Positions 8,156-13,241 of a stretch of 18,484 bases of DNA are shown here, one piece after another; within the stretch, counting starts at the first letter, position 1; each line of letters starts with the position of its first letter. The position numbers and the translations under genes were made by a program. The stretch spans positions 1-18,484 of the forward strand of contig JAUZQH010000181.1 in NCBI GenBank assembly GCA_030951065.1, read 5' to 3'. This DNA comes from Mariprofundus sp. GTDB taxonomy: Bacteria > Pseudomonadota > Zetaproteobacteria > Mariprofundales > Mariprofundaceae. The notes under the pieces are model-generated. The model ran no database searches and was not told where the DNA came from. It worked only from the letters and a program-made list of their open reading frames with translations.

Positions 8156-8272
8156 CTACCTGAAACGCATCACCAGTTCCGCGAGTGCCCATACCGTCAG
8201 AAGAATGACTATCAGGTAAAGAAAAAACCAAGGGTTTTCAACACATGTAATCCCCCCGTATCCAATATTGAC
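8156..8272 (-). pseudogene. Small membrane-helix reading frame without a standard start (probable gene remnant)
   Basis: A 38-codon open frame ends 6 nt before the antiporter ATG. Its C-terminal part reads ENPWFFLYLIVILLTVWA followed by LAELVMRFR: one strong transmembrane helix with a positively charged end, as in a real membrane protein tail. The frame opens after an in-frame TAA at 8273-8275 and contains no ATG, GTG or TTG before the helix (an ATT follows GGGGGG). The IS30 remnant begins 10 bp upstream, so this may be the C-terminal stump of a gene cut by that insertion. The family is not recognised. Confidence 0.35.
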
Positions 8273-8282
8273 TTACACGGAT

Positions 8283-8465
8283 TCAACTGCCATCTGCAAC
8301 TCCAGTGAGTTGAATTTTGGTAATGAAGAACACTTCATGGGGTGTTCTGTATCCCGGCGTTTTTCTTGGCCGATGATTGAGCCGGTGAATGATGAAGTCA
8401 ATCTCATCATCGGTGACTGTATCAAACAGGCGGCTCTGGGTATGTACTGCCGCATGGGTTTTACC
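8283..8465 (-). pseudogene. IS30-family transposase, 3' remnant with frameshift
   Basis: On the minus strand the frame ending at TGA 8285-8283 encodes TVTDDEIDFIIHRLNHRPRK followed by TPGYRTPHEVFF. The LNxRPRK-x-xGYxTPxEVF pattern is the C-terminus of IS30-family transposases. Just upstream, in a different frame, PMRQYIPRA (about 8430-8462) matches the usual G-L-x-RQY-x-P segment that precedes it, so a frameshift separates the two pieces. The DDE catalytic core is absent or unrecognisable and no inverted repeats were identified. It is a dead relic marking past insertion at the edge of the accessory region. Confidence 0.75.
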
Positions 8466-8699
8466 CTGATTTTACGGACACATCCAAAAAAGGTGATAAT
8501 GTCGCCGGAGTATGTCATGCAACAACGCGTTAAATTCCTACATGTAAGGTATATCACTTTATTTTGCTCGCACGCATATAAAATCCGCATCAGATTAAAA
8601 ACGAATTGTGACGAAATGATACATGCTGCAGGCACACTGATTGCTTAATCACCATATCCGTTATTACTATGCAGCAGTTCAAAAAACAAGGAGATATGC
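8466..8699. other. A/T-rich non-coding leader region before the first serine hydrolase
   Basis: No convincing gene was found on either strand. The stretch is A/T-rich, holds TATAAA at 8577-8582 without a good -35, and ends in the AAGGAG ribosome binding site (8688-8693) of the downstream hydrolase. The small open frames on both strands have no recognisable protein character; those on the minus strand overlap the IS30 relic. Confidence 0.5.
8641..8670 (+). promoter_or_regulatory. Weak candidate promoter for serine hydrolase 1
   Basis: TTGCTT (8641-8646) and TACTAT (8665-8670) are separated by 18 nt, with three and four matches to the sigma70 hexamers. A start near 8677 would give a leader of about 23 nt carrying AAGGAG. 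Plausible only by position. Confidence 0.25.
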
Positions 8700-9641
8700 A
8701 TGACATCAAAATTCCTGCTCGGATTTTTCTGTAGTTTAATGATTACGATGCCGGCGTATTCCTTCGCTTCAAACACAGCAACCCCATCCATTCGCCAGCA
8801 TTCCAGTCCTGATTTGCAACAGCGTCTTGATGCCAGCATCAAACATCTCCATCTGGACAAGGCAGTCAGACAAAAACGTCTGTCAATTGCTCTGGTCGAT
8901 ATCACCGATCCATCTGCACCGAGCATGGCACAGGTCAACGGGAATGAGATGATGTATGCTGCCAGCCTGCCGAAAATAGCCATCCTGCTGGCAGCATTTG
9001 AACGCATTGCGCATGGCAAACTGACCCTGAACAATGATACCCGCGAGACCATGACGAAAATGATCCGCCACTCATCCAACAAGGATGCCACGGCTATGAT
9101 CAGAAAGGTTGGCAAGGAATATATTAACCAGGTTCTGGCATCCCCGAAGTACAGGCTCTACGACCCGAACTACAATGGCGGGCTCTGGGTTGGCAAGGAA
9201 TATGCCAGCAGCGCTGCCTTCCACCGCGACCCGCTGCATCACCTCTCACATGGTGCCACAGCCATGCAGGTCGCCCGTTTTTACTATATGCTGCAAACCG
9301 GCAACCTTGTTTCCCCCACCTATTCACATGAAATGAAAACGATTTTATCGAAGCCGGGAATCAATCATAAATTCGTCAAGGGTTTGAGTGACACCAATGC
9401 TGAAATCTACAGGAAATCAGGCAGCTGGCGCTCTTTTCATGCCGACAGCGCCCTGATTGAACACAATGGCCGCCGGTATATCGCAGTTGCACTGGCCCAT
9501 GATTCAAAAGGCGGTGTATGGATGACGCAATTGATTCGTGAAATGGATAACATTATTTTCCAGCATGCCGACTACGTAGCTCAGGTCAGCGCCACGAAGG
9601 TTGCGAAAGCACCACGGAGTTCTGCAAAACGCATCATGTAG
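8700..9641 (+). CDS. Secreted class A beta-lactamase-fold serine hydrolase (paralogue 1)
   Basis: A 313-residue protein with a Sec signal peptide (hydrophobic 5-20, likely cleavage after YSFA at 23), so it acts in the periplasm or envelope. The three penicillin-recognising-fold motifs are present: S89-L-P-K92 (nucleophile), S125-S-N127 (SxN) and K239-S-G (KTG equivalent). It belongs to the beta-lactamase2-type serine hydrolases. The E-x-x-L-N omega-loop motif of true class A beta-lactamases is not seen, so a peptidase or esterase acting on cell-wall or other envelope substrates is as likely as drug hydrolysis. The C-terminal tail is Ala/Lys/Ser-rich and ends SSAKRIM. AAGGAG lies 6 nt before the ATG. 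It is about 75% identical by eye to the gene at 11033-12079. Confidence 0.85.
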   Translation: MTSKFLLGFFCSLMITMPAYSFASNTATPSIRQHSSPDLQQRLDASIKHLHLDKAVRQKRLSIALVDITDPSAPSMAQVNGNEMMYAASLPKIAILLAAFERIAHGKLTLNNDTRETMTKMIRHSSNKDATAMIRKVGKEYINQVLASPKYRLYDPNYNGGLWVGKEYASSAAFHRDPLHHLSHGATAMQVARFYYMLQTGNLVSPTYSHEMKTILSKPGINHKFVKGLSDTNAEIYRKSGSWRSFHADSALIEHNGRRYIAVALAHDSKGGVWMTQLIREMDNIIFQHADYVAQVSATKVAKAPRSSAKRIM

Positions 9642-9657
9642 CCCGTATACAAGCAAT

Positions 9658-9697
9658 AAAAAAAAACCGTCAGGCAGAGTCCTCTGACGGTTTTTTT
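9658..9697. terminator. Bidirectional rho-independent terminator
   Basis: A run of nine A, then CCGTCAG, a 10-nt loop, CTGACGG and seven T. The stem is perfect and has A and T tracts on both sides, so it can terminate serine hydrolase 1 (plus) and the transporter gene (minus). The T run overlaps the TAA stop codon of the minus-strand transporter gene. Confidence 0.92.
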
Positions 9698-10961
9698 ATT
9701 GATTCCGTACAACTGCTGAAACCCTCCGCCCGTGTTCTTTACTTAGTATCACCAGCGTCACACCCCAACCGATACAAATCAGCACCACCAGCCAGACCAA
9801 ATCCGCACTGGGAATCCTGAATGGCAACCACTGCGTCAACAGCAGAATCAGGAATGAACTCAACACCTTGAACAAGCGATAACCAAACATATCAATCCAT
9901 GCCTTGGCCTGAAAAATCAATAGAGGATCGATAGAAACATACAACAACTCTTTTGAAGCCCGATTGATGGAATAGGACAAGCCGCGATCAGCAATCTTGA
10001 GCACTGATCCTGTCATCAGCGTCGGTGAAGCCATGTAAAACATCGAACTGATCAGCACGGCAAGCGGCTGTGCACTGAGGCCCGCAATAACACCCAGCCA
10101 GCGATGCACCACCGGCACAATCAGAACATTCACGGCAATCGCCACAGCCCCCAGCAAACTGAATAATTGCCCCAAAAAAGCAGTCCGCTCATCGCGTCCG
10201 CTCAGCGTCGCTTCAATAACACTCATAAACTGGTATTCCACCAGTGGACTAACCATCTGCGCCAGCAATACAATCAGGGTAATCAATTTCAGATACCGAT
10301 TGGAAAGAATAGCACGCCAGCTGCCTTTTTCGACATCCCGCGCATTGACTTTAACACCGATTTGACGGTACAGGCCGGCTCGTTGCATCAATACCGTAAG
10401 CGCGGCCAGCCCCAATAAAATGGCTGCAGCAACCAGCAGCAAATCAATAGTCTGCAATCCTGCTTGCCTGATAAGTATGTCTGTGGCCTGTCCACCAACC
10501 ACACCACCTACCAGTCCTCCTGTTGCAATCAGGCCATACCAGCGCTTGCCCTCCTGCTCGGAATAGATGCTATTGGTGAGGCTCCAGAATTGCTCTACCA
10601 GAATTACGCTGAGAATATCGACAAAGATAAAAAATGCTAAAGCCGTGACAGGGGCAGGATGAATCAGCAATGGACGAAAACCGATTAATAATATGATAAT
10701 GATAGATACTGTTGCAAACACCACCTGCAACCGGGAAAAATGTGCAATCAGACGATAGTAGAATGAAACAATAAACCCCAGCGTCAACGCTGTCGCGATC
10801 CATACATAGGGTAAAAAGTCACTACCCAGCACCTCCAGGAATATTGAACGGCTGGCCGGTTTTAGATGATACAATGCAGCAATAATCAGAAAGAAGTTTG
10901 TAAACAGAAACACACAGCGGAGCAAAGGCCGGTCCCGGGTCGAATCTTGCATCATTGACAT
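9696..10961 (-). CDS. ATP/ADP translocase-family (NTT/Npt-like) membrane transporter
   Basis: A polytopic inner-membrane protein of 421 residues from the ATG at 10961, with about 11-12 hydrophobic segments. The N-terminal segment (FFLIIAALYHLKPASRSIFL) and, near the C-terminus, SINRASKELLYVSID followed by FQAKAWIDMFGYR are signatures of the Npt1/Npt2 nucleotide transporter family, whose studied members exchange ATP/ADP in intracellular bacteria and plastids. Substrate and direction in a free-living-type genome are unknown. The start is uncertain: in-frame ATGs at 11057, 11030, 10961, 10955 and 10952 exist, none with a clear Shine-Dalgarno site; the longest would overlap the divergent hydrolase gene. 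It is divergent from serine hydrolase 2 and convergent with serine hydrolase 1, sharing their terminator. Confidence 0.8.
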   Translation of the reverse strand: MSMMQDSTRDRPLLRCVFLFTNFFLIIAALYHLKPASRSIFLEVLGSDFLPYVWIATALTLGFIVSFYYRLIAHFSRLQVVFATVSIIIILLIGFRPLLIHPAPVTALAFFIFVDILSVILVEQFWSLTNSIYSEQEGKRWYGLIATGGLVGGVVGGQATDILIRQAGLQTIDLLLVAAAILLGLAALTVLMQRAGLYRQIGVKVNARDVEKGSWRAILSNRYLKLITLIVLLAQMVSPLVEYQFMSVIEATLSGRDERTAFLGQLFSLLGAVAIAVNVLIVPVVHRWLGVIAGLSAQPLAVLISSMFYMASPTLMTGSVLKIADRGLSYSINRASKELLYVSIDPLLIFQAKAWIDMFGYRLFKVLSSFLILLLTQWLPFRIPSADLVWLVVLICIGWGVTLVILSKEHGRRVSAVVRNQ

Positions 10962-10984
10962 AACGGGTAATTCTGGAGTATGAT
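10955..10984 (+). promoter_or_regulatory. Strong sigma70-type promoter for serine hydrolase 2
   Basis: A perfect TTGACA (10955-10960) and TATGAT (10979-10984, five of six) with 18-nt spacing. The predicted start near 10991 gives a leader of about 40 nt with AAGG before the ATG at 11033. The -35 hexamer lies over the likely start codons of the divergent transporter gene, so the two genes cannot easily be transcribed at the same time. Confidence 0.65.
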
Positions 10985-11032
10985 GACATTGCTTGTACAG
11001 TCGGAATAGTTGTTTCGGCGGGGAAGGCATAT

Positions 11033-12079
11033 ATGTCAAACAAACCGCGTATGGCAATCAAACTGTGGTTCAGATTAATGACCGGACTGCTTTTCTTTAT
11101 GCTCGCACCCCATAAATCCGTTTCAGTTGAACATTCCCAGCAACCGGTTAATAATCATAAAAACACAACCATAAAACTGAAAAAAACTTACCCTGCCATT
11201 CGTGACCACGCCAATCCGGAAATGCAGAAAATGCTGGAACAGCACATTGCCTCACTGAACCTGAGCGGTGCGATCCGCGATAAACGTCTGGCCGTTGCAC
11301 TGGTCGATGTCACCAATCCGGCCGCCCCCAGCATGGCACAGGTCAACGGTGATGAAATGATGTATGCCGCCAGCATGCCCAAAATTGCAATTCTGCTGGC
11401 CGCCTTTGAACGTATCGCAGCCGGAAAGCTGCCGCTGGATAATGATTTGCGAAAGACCATGACCAGAATGATCCGCCATTCATCCAATAAGGATGCGACC
11501 AAAATGATCAGGAAAGTAGGTGGAAATTATATTAACGAGGTACTCGAATCACCGAAATACAAACTCTATGATCCGAATCACAACGGAGGTCTGTGGGTAG
11601 GCAAGGAATATGCCAGCGGAACGGCCTTCCATCGTGACCCGCTGCACCACATATCCCACGGAGCCACTGCCATTCAGACAGCGCGCTACTACTACCTGCT
11701 GGAAACAGGGCAACTGGTATCACCGAAATATTCACACGAAATGAAAAACATCCTTTCCAAACCCGGCATCAGTCATAAATTTGTTAAAGGTCTGGAAGCC
11801 AGCCATTACAGTGATTTACAGATGTACCGCAAATCAGGTACCTGGCGCTCCTACCATGCCGACAGTGCCCTGATTGAACACGATGGTCGCCGCTATATTG
11901 CTGTTGCTCTGGCCAAAGACCCCAAAGGCGGCCAGTGGATGAAGAAACTCATCCATGAAATGGATGCAATCATTGTTTCCCTTCATGCACATGATGCAGA
12001 CGTTGCATCAACCGGTGCACCCGCGTCGCTAGCGTCTGCTGAGCCACAGCCGAGTTCTTCTTCAAAACATTTGATGTAA
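11033..12079 (+). CDS. Secreted class A beta-lactamase-fold serine hydrolase (paralogue 2)
   Basis: A 348-residue paralogue of the 8700-9641 product. A basic N-terminus with hydrophobic residues 16-25 looks like a signal peptide or anchor, followed by a polar linker to residue 60. Catalytic motifs are S114-M-P-K117, S150-S-N152 and K267-S-G269. The core from about residue 84 to 318 matches paralogue 1 at roughly three of four positions, with a three-residue insertion before the KSG motif. The C-terminal linker is Ala/Ser/Pro-rich and ends SSSSKHLM, resembling paralogue 1. As there, no E-x-x-L-N omega motif is seen. GGGAAGG precedes the ATG. The last 110 bp overlap, in antisense, the end of serine hydrolase 3. 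Confidence 0.85.
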   Translation: MSNKPRMAIKLWFRLMTGLLFFMLAPHKSVSVEHSQQPVNNHKNTTIKLKKTYPAIRDHANPEMQKMLEQHIASLNLSGAIRDKRLAVALVDVTNPAAPSMAQVNGDEMMYAASMPKIAILLAAFERIAAGKLPLDNDLRKTMTRMIRHSSNKDATKMIRKVGGNYINEVLESPKYKLYDPNHNGGLWVGKEYASGTAFHRDPLHHISHGATAIQTARYYYLLETGQLVSPKYSHEMKNILSKPGISHKFVKGLEASHYSDLQMYRKSGTWRSYHADSALIEHDGRRYIAVALAKDPKGGQWMKKLIHEMDAIIVSLHAHDADVASTGAPASLASAEPQPSSSSKHLM

Positions 12080-13241
12080 CCACGACCATATAATCCAGCA
12101 CCGGTGCACCCGCCGGAGATTCTATGATGGCGACTGAATTCATTAGATTCAGTACATTACCCATATATTTTTTACATACAAAACCGGCTTCAGGCTTGCA
12201 TTTATAGAATGAACCGGACTTGAAATACACGGCCGCATCTTTCAGGGCCGGCGAGGAGGCATAACGAATCCGCCACTGGGTCATGTATAACAAACGCTTG
12301 ATCTGCAGACTGGACCAGCTATCGACCAACTTGCCCTGCTCCATTTTCAGAATATAAAACATTAATTCCCGGGCTGTGGCAACACTGTTGCTACCCGGCA
12401 CGCGTCTCTTGCCGGTGCGTGAAAAGAAACCACCCTGCCTGAGCCTGTCAGGATCCAGTCCGTTACGAATCACCGGATGCTGCAACGCCTCCAACAATGC
12501 CTTACTCAGTTCTTTTTTCGGCGTCCGGCTGAAATAATCATGCTCTTTTTGCCTGCTGACCGGATAATCACGACCGAAGTGACGCAGCAGCATCACATGT
12601 TTGAACACCATACTGGCAGCAGCATTGGAACTGGCTGACAACATCCAGTCCAGATAGGTCCAGAAATTGGCAACATCACCCTCAACCAATGGACGCTTGA
12701 CCATACGCATCTTGTCCGGATACCAGAATGGTACGGTGTGATGGTCAGAGTGAATAAATTCATCGGCAACAATCATGCTGTTTCGCAGCACGTTCTCACG
12801 CGCAGCAATATCATCAGGATAAATATCAGCAAGCGCCTGAAACAGCGCCAATGCCACAACCAGTTTACCCACACTGCCCGGATTACGAATCACATTCGCC
12901 TGATATTCCGCATAACGCGGTCTGTCTATATCACTGAAATCCAGCACACTGATACTGTAATCGGGTGCATCCGGCCCCAACAGCCTGATAATGGCTTTCG
13001 ACAACTCCGGATCAGGGCTTGGCACCCCCCGCTCAAACCGCCCTTGCAATCTCAAACCAACCTGATCCATGCCAAGTTGCGCGCCGATCGGGACGCGGTT
13101 ACCCCGCACCTTACCCTGCTGGGCCAGCCGGTAACCTTCCAAACGGGTAATGCCGGTTTCCGCTGCTCCGTCCAGCGGAAAGGCATGCACATCAAATGAC
13201 AACAGCATCAATGCTATCCCGGGCAACCAGAAGCGCATCAT
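11970..13241 (-). CDS. Secreted beta-lactamase-fold serine hydrolase, coupled to the phosphotransferase gene
   Basis: A 423-residue protein with a signal peptide (cleavage likely after DVHA at 20). Motifs of the penicillin-recognising fold are S123-V-G-K126, S204-S-N206 (SxN) and K341-S-G343. It is only distantly related to the two paralogues nearby: it has an extended N-terminal part, a His-rich stretch (SDHHTVPFWYPDK) and two cysteine pairs near 348-356 that could form a disulfide. The C-terminus, LDYMVVVTSNVLKKNS followed by LATRVHRLM, looks like a genuine domain end, so the overlap with serine hydrolase 2 is probably real. The ATG overlaps the upstream TGA (ATGA), so both proteins are made from one mRNA. 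The substrate is unknown; peptidoglycan or another envelope polymer is plausible. Confidence 0.82.
   Translation of the reverse strand: MMRFWLPGIALMLLSFDVHAFPLDGAAETGITRLEGYRLAQQGKVRGNRVPIGAQLGMDQVGLRLQGRFERGVPSPDPELSKAIIRLLGPDAPDYSISVLDFSDIDRPRYAEYQANVIRNPGSVGKLVVALALFQALADIYPDDIAARENVLRNSMIVADEFIHSDHHTVPFWYPDKMRMVKRPLVEGDVANFWTYLDWMLSASSNAAASMVFKHVMLLRHFGRDYPVSRQKEHDYFSRTPKKELSKALLEALQHPVIRNGLDPDRLRQGGFFSRTGKRRVPGSNSVATARELMFYILKMEQGKLVDSWSSLQIKRLLYMTQWRIRYASSPALKDAAVYFKSGSFYKCKPEAGFVCKKYMGNVLNLMNSVAIIESPAGAPVLDYMVVVTSNVLKKNSAVAQQTLATRVHRLMQRLHHVHEGKQ

Noticed and set aside
8268..8648. Plus-strand open frame of 126 codons between the antiporter and serine hydrolase 1
   Set aside because: It lies antisense to the IS30 relic over much of its length, has no ribosome binding site, no recognisable domain and an irregular composition.
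10962..11057. Longer transporter start at 11057
   Set aside because: It would overlap the start of the divergent hydrolase and adds residues not seen in the family; a shorter start is preferred, although no start has a good ribosome site.
8700..12079. Calling the twin hydrolases antibiotic-resistance beta-lactamases
   Set aside because: The SxxK, SxN and KSG motifs are shared by many penicillin-fold enzymes, and the E-x-x-L-N deacylation motif of class A enzymes is not visible.
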